Below are positions 6,289-14,900 of a stretch of 16,392 nt of DNA, in pieces. Positions within the stretch are counted from its first letter, which is position 1. Each line of letters begins with the position of its first letter. The position numbers and the translations under genes are program-made. The notes under the pieces were generated by a model. The model worked only from the letters and a program-made list of their open reading frames with translations, searched no databases and was not told where the DNA came from. Source of the DNA: Chloroflexi bacterium UBA4733 (lineage in GTDB: Bacteria > Chloroflexota > UBA4733); assembly GCA_002404055.1 (NCBI GenBank), contig DHIZ01000024.1, positions 30,189-46,580 of the forward strand, in the 5' to 3' direction.

Positions 6289-8196
6289 TTAGCCTGGAGC
6301 ATGCGTCAGCCATATCGGGTTGGTGAAGGCGATGCAGCCGGCGACGTCCAGCGGCGTGCCGCTGTGTTCCCGCTCCGGCGTCGGCTCTTCGACGGCGTAG
6401 GCCAGCGCCAGGACCCAGTCGTCCAACTCCAGACGCTCCGCAATGTCCACCTCCTGCGCGCCGTGCGGCTGCCAGGAACGCACCACCTGCCCGCGACACA
6501 CCAGGTCGAGCCGTTCCAGCGGGCGCGTGCAACGGCAGCGTAGCTGCACGGACCAGGCCGAGGTCCCGTCGTCGCGCATGGCCGTCTCGCCGGGCTGCGC
6601 GCCATTGATCGTCAGGTAGAGCAGCGCTCCGGGGACACGAGTGTTAAAGCAGCGTCCTTCCTCCAGCGCTGCGAGCAGGGTGGTTGGCGTCAATGCGCTG
6701 GGGATATGGACGTAGGTGCGGCGCTCTCCCGGCGGCAGCAGCGCCACGTCGTGCGTGTCGGTCGTCCAGAGACCGGTCAGACGGCGGCCCCGGTTCAGTC
6801 GGTCGTACCAGGAGGGCAGATCGAAGTTTTCCACCAGGCGGATTTCAGGGTGCTCGTCTGCCACCCACCAGGAGCGGAAGTAGCGTTGGCGGGCGGCGAC
6901 TTCTGGACGGTGCGAGGGGTGATCCAGCATCAGCGTCACAGGCTGTCCCTGCGCCCGCTGCTCGGCGACGTCGGCCAGCCACTCTGCCGGTCCGGGATAG
7001 CCGGGGGTGTTGTCGCCGTACTCGGGACAGGTGATCGTGCGGCTGGTGTTCAGCGCGTTGCAGTGGACCTCCGGGTTGACCACCTCCTGGCCGGGCAGCG
7101 CCAGAAACTGGCCGGGGACGTCGTGCCGTTGGAGGCCGGCCGCCAGCAGCGGCTCCGGGATGTCCGTCAAGAACAGGTAGTTGAGACCCTGGGCTCGCGC
7201 CGCCCGTACCACCGTGTCCACCGGCTGGCCGCCGTCCTCGAACCAGGAGTGCATGTGATGGTCGCCGCAGTACCAGCCCGGCTCCGGCGTCAGCAACTGC
7301 GGCAGACGCAGCGCCAGCGGCGTGGTCAACTCCGCCCGCGTCTCCACCGCCAGCGCCGAAGCGCCGAAGTGTGGTCCCGCCGTGGCCTGCACGGTCACCG
7401 CTCCCGGCGGCACGAACAGGGTTCCCTGCTCGTCCGGCAGCAGGTCGCGCAGGCAAGCCAGCCGGTCATCCCGATAGACTGCCACGCGCGCCGGCAGCGG
7501 TCCATCGGGACCCGTCACACGCACTTCAAGGCGGGCATACGGGAAGGGCTGCGGTGGGCGGCGGAGGAAGAGCGGCAGGCCTTCAACGCTGGTCAGGCGG
7601 GCGCGGTCGGCGCAACCTTCTACCGACAGGCCCCACCAGCCGGGTTGCTCACCGACGACGAGTTGGGCAACCCGGTAGGCGCAGCGGCGCATCTTCCAGA
7701 CCAGCAGGCGAGGCGAGCCGTCAGGAGCGAGCAGCGCCGGCAGCGCCGCGGCCGGCAGCAGCGCCTGCAGGGTGAGCAACTCCTGGTCCGCCGGGACGGC
7801 ATACCAGAGCGTGAAGGGCCCGTTCTGGCCCAGAGCGAGCGCCGGCTCAGGGCGCGGGAAGTGGCTCGGCACGATGCCGGGACCGGGCAGGAGGAACGGG
7901 TAGACGCCCCTGCTGGTGAGCCGCAGCCGGCGGGCCACCGGCGCCGCGTCGGCGGTGAGGCGCAACTGGACGATGCGCCCGACCGCACCAACGATGCTGT
8001 CTAGCGCGACCGTTTGCCCCGGAGGGCAGGGCTGCGTCGACGCGCCGGGAGCGTCATCAACCAGCAGCGCGATCACCTCGCCCGGTCCATCCTGCTCCCA
8101 ACTGAACTCCCCCCGGCCCTCGGGCAGCCAGAGGTAGACGCTCGCAGTCGTGCCGGCCTGGAGACTGAGCCAGGGAGTGGCGCCGTCGGTCATCAT
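6289..8196 (-). CDS. CehA/McbA family metallohydrolase (PHP-like)
   Basis: A 635-residue protein. Its C-terminal half is a PHP-type metal-dependent hydrolase of the CehA/McbA group. WYCGDHHMHS (H313, H314, H316) gives the first metal ligands, FLTDI has D345, PGQEVV has E371, VHCN has H378, LDHPSH has H426, and TDTHD supplies D480 and H482. The first 305 residues are beta-rich, with no recognised domain and no signal peptide, suggesting a cytoplasmic enzyme. The substrate is unknown; family members cleave esters, carbamates or phosphodiesters. It is the last gene of a three-gene operon, starting 13 bp after the solute-binding protein stop. Two adjacent ATGs (8196 and 8193) are possible starts, with AGGCGG just upstream. 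The regulator and phosphatase neighbours hint at a sugar or polyol phosphate compound, but this is inference. Confidence 0.8.
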   Translation of the reverse strand: MMTDGATPWLSLQAGTTASVYLWLPEGRGEFSWEQDGPGEVIALLVDDAPGASTQPCPPGQTVALDSIVGAVGRIVQLRLTADAAPVARRLRLTSRGVYPFLLPGPGIVPSHFPRPEPALALGQNGPFTLWYAVPADQELLTLQALLPAAALPALLAPDGSPRLLVWKMRRCAYRVAQLVVGEQPGWWGLSVEGCADRARLTSVEGLPLFLRRPPQPFPYARLEVRVTGPDGPLPARVAVYRDDRLACLRDLLPDEQGTLFVPPGAVTVQATAGPHFGASALAVETRAELTTPLALRLPQLLTPEPGWYCGDHHMHSWFEDGGQPVDTVVRAARAQGLNYLFLTDIPEPLLAAGLQRHDVPGQFLALPGQEVVNPEVHCNALNTSRTITCPEYGDNTPGYPGPAEWLADVAEQRAQGQPVTLMLDHPSHRPEVAARQRYFRSWWVADEHPEIRLVENFDLPSWYDRLNRGRRLTGLWTTDTHDVALLPPGERRTYVHIPSALTPTTLLAALEEGRCFNTRVPGALLYLTINGAQPGETAMRDDGTSAWSVQLRCRCTRPLERLDLVCRGQVVRSWQPHGAQEVDIAERLELDDWVLALAYAVEEPTPEREHSGTPLDVAGCIAFTNPIWLTHAPG

Positions 8197-8209
8197 ATTC
8201 CGCCTGCCG

Positions 8210-9757
8210 CTAGGCTGGTTTTAGCAGCGGATCGACGACCTGGGTGATCGTCGTGACGCCTGCCTGGACCGATTGCTTGCCGGCCAGGATGTCGTTGATC
8301 CCGTTGATAATCGCCGTCGTCACTTGACCGAAGTTCGGCACCGGTGGGAGGGCCTGGCTGCGCTTCACCATGTCCGGCAGGTACTTGCGACCGGCCGGCG
8401 GCCCGGCCTGGATGTAGGCCGCTTCTAGCGACGTGCGCATGGGTGCGTAGCCACGCTGCTGCATCAAGGGGTCGTAGCCGCCGGCACCGGTGAGGAATTT
8501 CGCCACCTGCCAGGCGCTCTCGGCGTGCTTGGCGCCCTGGGGGATGGCGAGCGAGTTGTTGCCGGTGGGCAGGCGATCGGACTTGGGTCCGGCCGGCCAG
8601 GGCGCGAAGTCCCAGGCGTAGCTTACCTTTTGGCCGTTGAGGAAGCCGGGGATGCTGGCGTGCGCCAGCCACATGCCGTACTTTCCGGTGGGGGCCAGAT
8701 CCTTGTACATATCCTGCACCTTGAGGTCCTGCGCCGACGGCGTTTCACCCTTCTGGACCAGGTCGAGCAGCGCCGTGATGCCGGCCTGGCCGGCGGCCGT
8801 GGCCAGCGCGCAGTGTTGCCCATCCGCTGTGAGGATATCACCGCCCATCGCCAGCAGCCAGATGCGGTACATGGCGATGTCCTGCTGCATGAGGAAGCCG
8901 AAGCGGGTGGCGGGCTGGCCCGCCTGGTGGCTGGTGAGCTTCGCCACCGCCGTTTGAAAGGCGTCCCAGGTCCAGGCGTTCTGGGTGATGGCCGTGTCGG
9001 GCAGGGTCACGCCGGCCTGCTGGAAGGCGTCCTTGTTGACGACGAGCGGCGTGATGTCGAAGTCAAAGGGCACGGCCACCTGCTTCCCCTGCCAGGTGAC
9101 CGCCTGGATCGTCGACGGGTAGAAGTCCTCGGGATGGAAGGTCGCGGCGTCGCGGTGGAGCAGAGCATCGAGCGGCAAGACGAGGTTCTTGCCGGCGAAG
9201 TCGCTGAAGTTCTGCAGCGGCAGCTCCCAGAGGTCGCCCACGGTCCCAGCGGCGGCCTGGGCCAGCGTCTTGGGCAGCCAGGCGGCGGTATTCGCGGCCC
9301 GGTTGTAGGTGACCTTGACCCCCGGTAGCCCTTGTTGCAGCGCCGCGAGCGCAGGATCGAGCACCGCCCAGCCGTCGAAGATCACCGCTTCGGCAGCGGT
9401 TGTCGGCGCGGCAGAAGCAGATGTAACCGGCTGCGCCGAGGTGACGGCCGCTAAAGTCGTGCTTTGCGTCGTAGCGGCGCTGGTCGCCGCGGCAGTCGTG
9501 GCCGTCGAGACGGCGGGGCGAGCTGCTGTCGTGCTGGCGTTGGTCGTCGTACTTGCGTTGGCTGCCTGGCTCAGCGCGCTCGCCACGGTCGTGCTCGCCG
9601 GCTGGGTCGAGGCGGAAGCGCTCGTGGTCCCTGTTGCGCTCCCGCCGCATGCGGCGAGCAGCGGTAGTACGCCGGTGGCGGCCAGAGTACCCAATGCCCG
9701 AATGACGACTCGACGCGAGAGTTGCGAATGCTGCGACATGCTGGCCACTCCCATCAC
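8210..9757 (-). CDS. ABC transporter extracellular solute-binding lipoprotein (family 1)
   Basis: A 515-residue secreted lipoprotein. SRRVVIRALG (14-23) is a twin-arginine-like N-region, followed by a hydrophobic stretch ending in LLAAC, with C37 as the lipid-anchored cysteine. Residues 38-122 form an extreme Ser/Thr/Ala linker. The binding fold begins near AAEAVIFDGWAV, with typical family-1 features such as PFDFDITPLVVNKDAF, WTWDAFQTAVAKL and GNNSLAIPQGAKHAESAWQVAKFL. It probably binds a sugar or similar solute outside the membrane. Starts possible: GTG at 9757 (overlapping the phosphatase TGA), ATG at 9754, or ATG at 9739 with GGGAG ten bases upstream, which gives the most typical signal peptide. 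No permease or ATPase gene is in the window, so it needs partners elsewhere. Confidence 0.88.
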   Translation of the reverse strand: MMGVASMSQHSQLSRRVVIRALGTLAATGVLPLLAACGGSATGTTSASASTQPASTTVASALSQAANASTTTNASTTAARPAVSTATTAAATSAATTQSTTLAAVTSAQPVTSASAAPTTAAEAVIFDGWAVLDPALAALQQGLPGVKVTYNRAANTAAWLPKTLAQAAAGTVGDLWELPLQNFSDFAGKNLVLPLDALLHRDAATFHPEDFYPSTIQAVTWQGKQVAVPFDFDITPLVVNKDAFQQAGVTLPDTAITQNAWTWDAFQTAVAKLTSHQAGQPATRFGFLMQQDIAMYRIWLLAMGGDILTADGQHCALATAAGQAGITALLDLVQKGETPSAQDLKVQDMYKDLAPTGKYGMWLAHASIPGFLNGQKVSYAWDFAPWPAGPKSDRLPTGNNSLAIPQGAKHAESAWQVAKFLTGAGGYDPLMQQRGYAPMRTSLEAAYIQAGPPAGRKYLPDMVKRSQALPPVPNFGQVTTAIINGINDILAGKQSVQAGVTTITQVVDPLLKPA

Positions 9758-10698
9758 ACTACAACTACCTGGTCCACGCCCTCATCGCGGGTCGGCGCCA
9801 GGCCGCCGACGCCGTTGGCATGCAGGATCTCCAGGACTCCGGCCCCAAGCCGGCCCTCCGCGACGTAGCCGCCGTTACTGCGGACCGCCGCTGCGATGCG
9901 CTGGTCGGCGTTGCCGACAGTGGCAACCTGAAAGCCGAAGCGGCCATCCAACATCGACAGGTCGTTCAACGAGTCCCCGATGGCAAGCACCTGTCGCGGC
10001 GGCACCGCCCACTGTCGCGCCAGTGCGGCGAGCACCGGCCCCTTGCCGACGCGGATGTCTTGCAGTTGCACCAGCCGTACGTTGCGGCTGCAAGTCAGCA
10101 AACCGCCCGCCTCCGCCGCCAGCGCCGCCGTGAGCCAGTCGTGGAGCGCCGTCGCCTCTTCAGCGCGCGCGCAGAGCAGGGTCGGCAGGCCGCGCGCGAA
10201 GGCGACCTCGTCGGTAAGGAGCGGCGCGGCCGACCAGCCACGCCCGGCGGCTTCCTGCTGCAAGCGCTCCAGCCAATCCATCGCGGAGGTGTGCAGGTGG
10301 CGCCAGCGCGCCCGCACTGCATCGTTCCATTCGTCGAAGGGGCGGTACTCAGCCGAACGCAGCGGCCTGGACGGCATGCCGAAGGTGGTGCAGTCCCCGG
10401 CGAGGAACAACTCCCGCTCGTCGGCCATTAAGGCGGCGGGTACGCCGACAGCGCTGCCAAGGCCGTGGCGAGCGAACAACTCCAGTTGGTAGTCGAGCGG
10501 GCGGCCAGTCGCGGTGACGCAGCAGACGCCCGACCCGGCCAGCGCCTGCAGGGTACTGACGAGCGGTGCGGCCAGGTGCATCCCCGGCTCCAGGATGGTG
10601 CCGTCCAGATCCAGGGCGACAACGCGCACCTGCTCGGCTGAGGCGGCGGGTTGCCCGTTGACGCTTGCCGTGGCCAGGATATCGGAAGGGAGACCCAC
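9754..10698 (-). CDS. HAD-superfamily hydrolase, Cof/type IIB
   Basis: A 314-residue phosphatase of the HAD superfamily. All four motifs are present: DLDGT (nucleophile D30, acid D32), the T63/T65 region of TATGRP, K219 in VGKGPV, and GDSLND (241-246). A large cap (about 88-200) inserted between motifs II and III marks the C2B/Cof type, which usually dephosphorylates sugar phosphates, mannosyl-3-phosphoglycerate or similar small molecules. The start is GTG at 10698 with AAGGAG upstream; an ATG two bases earlier is out of frame. It is the first gene of the HAD - binding protein - metallohydrolase operon, and its stop overlaps the next start. It is divergent from the RpiR-type regulator, which probably controls it in response to a sugar phosphate. 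Confidence 0.88.
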   Translation of the reverse strand: MGLPSDILATASVNGQPAASAEQVRVVALDLDGTILEPGMHLAAPLVSTLQALAGSGVCCVTATGRPLDYQLELFARHGLGSAVGVPAALMADERELFLAGDCTTFGMPSRPLRSAEYRPFDEWNDAVRARWRHLHTSAMDWLERLQQEAAGRGWSAAPLLTDEVAFARGLPTLLCARAEEATALHDWLTAALAAEAGGLLTCSRNVRLVQLQDIRVGKGPVLAALARQWAVPPRQVLAIGDSLNDLSMLDGRFGFQVATVGNADQRIAAAVRSNGGYVAEGRLGAGVLEILHANGVGGLAPTRDEGVDQVVVV

Positions 10699-10719
10699 AT
10701 CCGCTCCTTCCTGTCGCCT

Positions 10720-10749
10720 TTGACCATCGCCACATATGGAGCATACAGA
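10720..10749 (+). promoter_or_regulatory. Weak candidate promoter of the RpiR-type gene
   Basis: TTGACC (10720-10725) and TACAGA (10744-10749) are 18 bases apart and face the regulator, leaving about a 55-base leader. The -10 is poor. It overlaps the divergent operon promoter on the other strand, so one bound regulator could affect both. Confidence 0.3.
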
Positions 10750-10768
10750 CAGGCTGTTAGAATAGCAA
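10740..10768 (-). promoter_or_regulatory. Promoter of the HAD operon
   Basis: On the - strand, TTGCTA (10768-10763) and TATGCT (10745-10740) are separated by 17 bases, 42 bases before the GTG of the phosphatase gene. The -10 hexamer is identical to that of the RHH-Uma2 promoter. Confidence 0.55.
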
Positions 10769-10787
10769 TACTTCTACCGTTGCATTG

Positions 10788-10805
10788 AGAAAGCAGAAAG
10801 TTTCT
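10788..10805. promoter_or_regulatory. Possible regulator operator (AGAAA-N8-TTTCT)
   Basis: A 5-bp inverted repeat, AGAAA and TTTCT spaced by eight bases, lies immediately before the regulator ATG at 10810, over its ribosome site. RpiR-family proteins often bind short AT-type palindromes in divergent intergenic regions. The repeat is short and could be chance. Confidence 0.25.
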
Positions 10806-10809
10806 AAAC

Positions 10810-11718
10810 ATGCCTGCGCCGACTTCTCCGCCAGCCCCGGCCACCGGCCCCCTGCCCGGGTCGCTCCGCCAACTCGTCGCGCAACGCTACAGTGCGTTGA
10901 CTCCTGCCGAACAGCACGTTGCCGAGGCGGTGCTGCGCCGGCCGCGGCAGGTGGTCAGCCTGTCCATCGAAGCGTTGGCCCGTGAGCTGGATGTGGCGCC
11001 CACGGTCATCTCGCGCTTCGCGGGGAAGCTCGGGACCGGCGGTTTTCGCGCGATCCGCCTACGCCTGGCCGAGGAGCTCGGCGCCGAACGAACGGCGACG
11101 GGCGCGCCGGACGGCGCCGCGGGGGACACGGGCGGGGCCAGCCGCCCCTGGGCAGTCGCCCGTGCCTCCTTGCTGGAGGATATCGCCATCCTCCAGCGGC
11201 ACGTGTACGGCGTCGATCCCGCCGCGCTGACGGCGGCGGCCCACCTGCTGGCGGCCGCGCAGCGGGTGGTGACGCTGGGCGGCGACGCTTCGGGAGCCGT
11301 TGCCAGGCGTCTCGCCTCGATGCTGGCGCGGCGCGGTTGGCGCGCCCTCGCCGTCGTGACGCCGACCGATCACACCTGGGCCAACGACGTCGCGCCGCCT
11401 GACTTGCTGGTGGTCGTTTCCCACCGGGGACAGGTCAACAACCCGGTCGCCGGCTTCCTGCCGGCAGTTCGCACGGTACGCGAGCGTGGCGCCGCCGTGC
11501 TGGTCGTCACCAACGCCGCCAGTTCGCCACTCGCCCGCCTGGCTACGGTGGTGCTGGCGACCTGCCTGCCGGCCGACCTCACCGACGACGCCTACGTCTT
11601 CGGCGCCGCTTTCCCGGTGCAGGTGGTGCTCATCCGCGCCCTGGTCGCTGCAGCGCTGGCTGCACGCGAAGACCTGCCCGCCGGCGTCGTGAGCGCGCCA
11701 CCTCCCGCCAGGCGCTGA
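10810..11718 (+). CDS. MurR/RpiR family transcriptional regulator
   Basis: A 302-residue regulator. The N-terminal part (about 18-92) is the RpiR helix-turn-helix domain: LTPAEQHVAEAVLRRP, then SIEALARELDVAPTVISRF and LGTGGFRAIRLRLAEEL. After a Gly/Ala linker (93-115), a SIS sugar-phosphate-binding domain spans about 125-285, with LGGDASGAVARRLASML and a VVVSHRGQVNNP loop where the usual phosphate-binding S-x-S-G-x-T loop lies; the SHRGQV sequence departs from that consensus. Such proteins sense phosphosugars and control nearby sugar uptake and catabolism genes. The ATG at 10810 has only a weak GAAAG upstream. It is divergent from the HAD - lipoprotein - metallohydrolase operon across 111 bp, so that operon is the likely target. 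Confidence 0.9.
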   Translation: MPAPTSPPAPATGPLPGSLRQLVAQRYSALTPAEQHVAEAVLRRPRQVVSLSIEALARELDVAPTVISRFAGKLGTGGFRAIRLRLAEELGAERTATGAPDGAAGDTGGASRPWAVARASLLEDIAILQRHVYGVDPAALTAAAHLLAAAQRVVTLGGDASGAVARRLASMLARRGWRALAVVTPTDHTWANDVAPPDLLVVVSHRGQVNNPVAGFLPAVRTVRERGAAVLVVTNAASSPLARLATVVLATCLPADLTDDAYVFGAAFPVQVVLIRALVAAALAAREDLPAGVVSAPPPARR

Positions 11719-11752
11719 GGCCAGGCCCTCGCAGGCGTGCTTGACGGACGCC

Positions 11753-11931
11753 GGGCCAGCCCACCCTACGCTAAAGCGTAGGGCTACGTTAACAAAGGAC
11801 GCTAAAGCGCCCTGGGAGCGGCGGCATTCCTGCCCAATCGTCCTGCTTCGCTGGAAAGCATCGCCCCCGTAGCGCCCTTCAGGGTGCTTTGTAAACGTAG
11901 ACCTACGCTTTAGCGTAGGGTGGCCAGGCCC
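11753..11931. repeat. Fold-back (MITE-like) element, 179 bp, 46-bp inverted arms
   Basis: The left arm 11753-11798 and right arm 11886-11931 are inverted copies with only a handful of mismatches. Each arm contains its own near-perfect palindrome of the type CCTACGCT-AA-AGCGTAGG (11764-11783 and 11902-11920). A third copy of ACGCTAAAGCG occurs at 11799-11809, and the inner right side carries GCGCCCTTCAGGGTGC as a small hairpin. It carries no coding capacity. It lies 34 bp after the RpiR-type gene and 63 bp before the helicase gene, so it may also end transcription of the former. Nested palindromes plus long inverted arms are typical of non-autonomous mobile repeats; the family is not recognised. 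Confidence 0.8.
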
Positions 11932-11970
11932 GCTGCGACCGTCCGCCAGCCACAGCACGTGTATACTCAC
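11932..11970 (-). pseudogene. Possible truncated gene start on the minus strand
   Basis: On the - strand a perfect AGGAGG (11983-11978) stands seven bases before a GTG at 11970. Thirteen codons (VSIHVLWLADGRS) follow and end exactly at the outer edge of the fold-back element. The peptide resembles the first beta strand of a Rossmann-type protein such as a glycosyltransferase. Beyond the element there is no recognisable continuation. It could be a gene start cut by insertion or deletion at the repeat, or coincidence. Confidence 0.25.
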
Positions 11971-11994
11971 GTCGTCACCTCCTGAAAGCAAGCG

Positions 11995-14900
11995 ATGCCG
12001 CAGATCTTCGACAACATCGAGACCTCGCTGCTGCCGGTGCTGCAGCAGACGCTGGCGGTCGCCTACCGCGCCGACTTCTGCGTCGGCTACTTCAACCTGC
12101 GCGGCTGGCAACACCTGGATGGGCTGATCGACGGCTGGCCGGGCGGAGCGGAGCGCTGTTGCCGCCTGCTGGTCGGCATGCAGCAGGCGCCGCAGCGGGA
12201 GTTACGGGAAGCCCTGCGCCTGGCTGCCGGCAGTGCGGAACTGGACCTGGCGCTGGCCGTCCGGCTGAAGCGGCGCATGGCGGAGGAGTTCCGCGAGCAA
12301 CTCACGCTCGGTGCGCCGAGCAACGCCGACGAGGCGGGGCTGCGTCGCCTCAGCAGTCAGTTGCACGCGGGCAAAGTGATCGTGAAGCTGTTCCTGCGCC
12401 ACCCGCTGCACGCCAAGCTCTACTTGCTGCACCGGCACGACCCGATTAATCCCGCCATTGGCTACCTCGGCAGCAGCAACCTCACCTTCGCCGGACTGGC
12501 CGGCCAGGGCGAACTCAACGTCGATGTGCTGGACCGCGACGCCTGCGCGAAACTGCAACGCTGGTTCGACGACCGCTGGGGCGACCAGTGGTGCCTGGAC
12601 ATCTCCAAAGAGCTGGCCGGCATCATCGACGAGAGCTGGGCACGCGAAACGCCCCTGCCGCCCTACTTCATCTACCTGAAGATGGCCTACCACCTCTCCC
12701 GCGAGGCCCGCGAGGGGCTGAGCGCGTTCGGCATCCCCCGCGAGTTCGGCAACGAGCTGTTCGAGTTCCAGAAGGCCGCCGTCAAGATCGCCGCCCACCA
12801 CCTCAACAGGCGCGGCGGCGTGCTGATCGGCGACGTGGTCGGCCTGGGCAAGACGCTCATGGCCACGGCGCTGGCCAAACTGTTCGAGCAAGATCAGGGT
12901 ACGGAGACGTTGATTATCTGTCCGAAGAACCTCGTGCCCATGTGGCAGGACCACGTCGACCGCTACCGCCTCTACGCTCGCGTGCTTTCCCTGAGCCGGG
13001 TGACGAGTGTGCTGCCCGAACTGATCCGTTACCGGGTGGTGCTGATCGACGAGAGCCACAACCTGCGCAACCCGGAGGGGCAACGCTACCGGGTGATCAA
13101 AGCGTACATCGAGAAGAACGACAGCCGCTGCATCCTCCTCTCGGCCACGCCCTACAACAAGAGCTACCTGGACCTCTCCGCCCAGTTGCGGCTGTTCGTG
13201 CCGGAGCAGGCCGACCTGGGCATCCGCCCGGAGCAACTGCTGAATGCGTTGGGCGAGGTCGAGTTCCAGGCGCGCTACCAATGTCCGGTGCGCACGCTGG
13301 CCGCTTTCGAGAAGAGCACCTACGCCGACGACTGGCGCGAGCTGATGCGCCGCTACATGGTGCGCCGCACCCGCAGCTTCATCCAGCAGAACTATGCCAC
13401 CACCGACCCGGACAACGGCCGCACCTACCTGCCCTTCGCCGACGGCAGCCGGGCCTACTTCCCGACCCGCGTCCCAAAAACCGTCGGCTTCCCGATCGAC
13501 GACAGCGATCCCGCCGACCAGTACGCCCGCCTCTACTCCGAGCCGATTGTCGGCGCCATCAACGGCCTGCACCTGCCCCGCTACGGCCTCGGCAACTACC
13601 TGGCGGCGCGACCGCCCACGCCGCCGGCTCCGGCCGAAGCGGCGGTGCTGGCGGGCCTCTCCCGCGCCGGCAAGCGGCTGATGGGCTTCTGCCGCACCAA
13701 CCTCTTCAAGCGGCTGGAGAGCGGCGGCCCGGCCTTCCTGCAGTCGGTCGAGCGCCACCTGCTGCGCAACGCCGTCTTCCTCTACGCCCTGGAAAACGGC
13801 CGGAAGCTACCGATCGGCAGCCAGGACGCCGCCATGCTCGACCCAGCCGAGCAGGACAGCGACGCCGAACTGCCTTTCGAAGCTGACGGCGACCCGCCGG
13901 CAGCGGACGACCTGGCCGGCCTCAGCGCCTCGTCAACCCTGCGCTCGGCAGAAAGCTTCCGGCAGCGGGCAGCCGCCGTCTATGTCGGCTACCAGCGGCA
14001 GCAGCGCCGCTTCAAGTGGCTGTCGCCCGGCCTGTTCACGGCCAGCCTGCGTCGCGACCTGGAAGCCGACAACGCCGCTCTCCTGGACGTGCTGCAACGC
14101 TGCGGCGACTGGGATGTCGCCCGCGACGCCAAGCTGACGGCGCTGAGCAGCCTGCTGGCAGCGCTACCGCCGCAGCAGAAGGTGCTCATCTTCAGCCAGT
14201 TCGCCGACACTGTCGACTACCTGGTCGAGCACCTGCAGAGGCGCGGCTTCCAGCGCCTGGCCGGCGTGACCGGCGAGGCGGACGACCCGACGCTGCTGGC
14301 CTGGCGGTTCAGTCCGCGCAGCAACGGCAAGCGCGCCAGCGTGACGCCGGAGCAGGAGCTGCGCATCCTGGTGGCGACCGACGTGCTGAGCGAAGGGCAG
14401 AACCTGCAAGACTGCGCCTTCGTCGTCAACTACGACCTGCCCTGGGCGATCATCCGCCTGATCCAGCGGGCCGGCCGCGTCGACCGCATCGGCCAGCAGG
14501 CCGAGCAGATCGTCTGCGCCACCTTCCTGCCGGCCGACGGCGTGGAGCGCGTGATCAGTCTGCGCACCCGCCTCCGCCAGCGTCTGCGCCAGAACTCGGA
14601 AGTGGTGGGCGCCGACGAAGCCTTCTTCGAGGACGAGCTACAGATGCAGCCGCTGCTCGACCTCTACCACGAGAAGGCCGGCATCCTGGATGGCGACGCC
14701 GAGGGCGAAGTGGACCTCGCCTCCTTCGCCTACCAGATCTGGAAGAACGCCATCGACGCCGACCCCAGCCTGGAGAAGAAGATCGCGGCGCTGCCCAACG
14801 TCGTCTATTCCAGCCGGGAATACACGGCCAGTCCAGGCTCGCCGGAGGGCGTCCTGCTCTATCTGCGCACCGCCGACGACAACGACGCACTGGCCTGGAT

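Noticed and set aside
6706..8004. A 432-codon + strand open frame opposite the metallohydrolase
   Set aside because: It is antisense to a protein with a full set of metal ligands and has no recognisable domain or ribosome site of note.
11059..12114. A 351-codon minus frame across the regulator, repeat and helicase start
   Set aside because: Most of it is antisense to the RpiR-type regulator; only the short GTG start at 11970 deserves a note, which is reported separately.
12202..13758. A 518-codon minus-strand open frame inside the helicase
   Set aside because: It is antisense to conserved helicase motifs and has the valine/glutamine/alanine-rich composition of an antisense shadow; no domain is visible.
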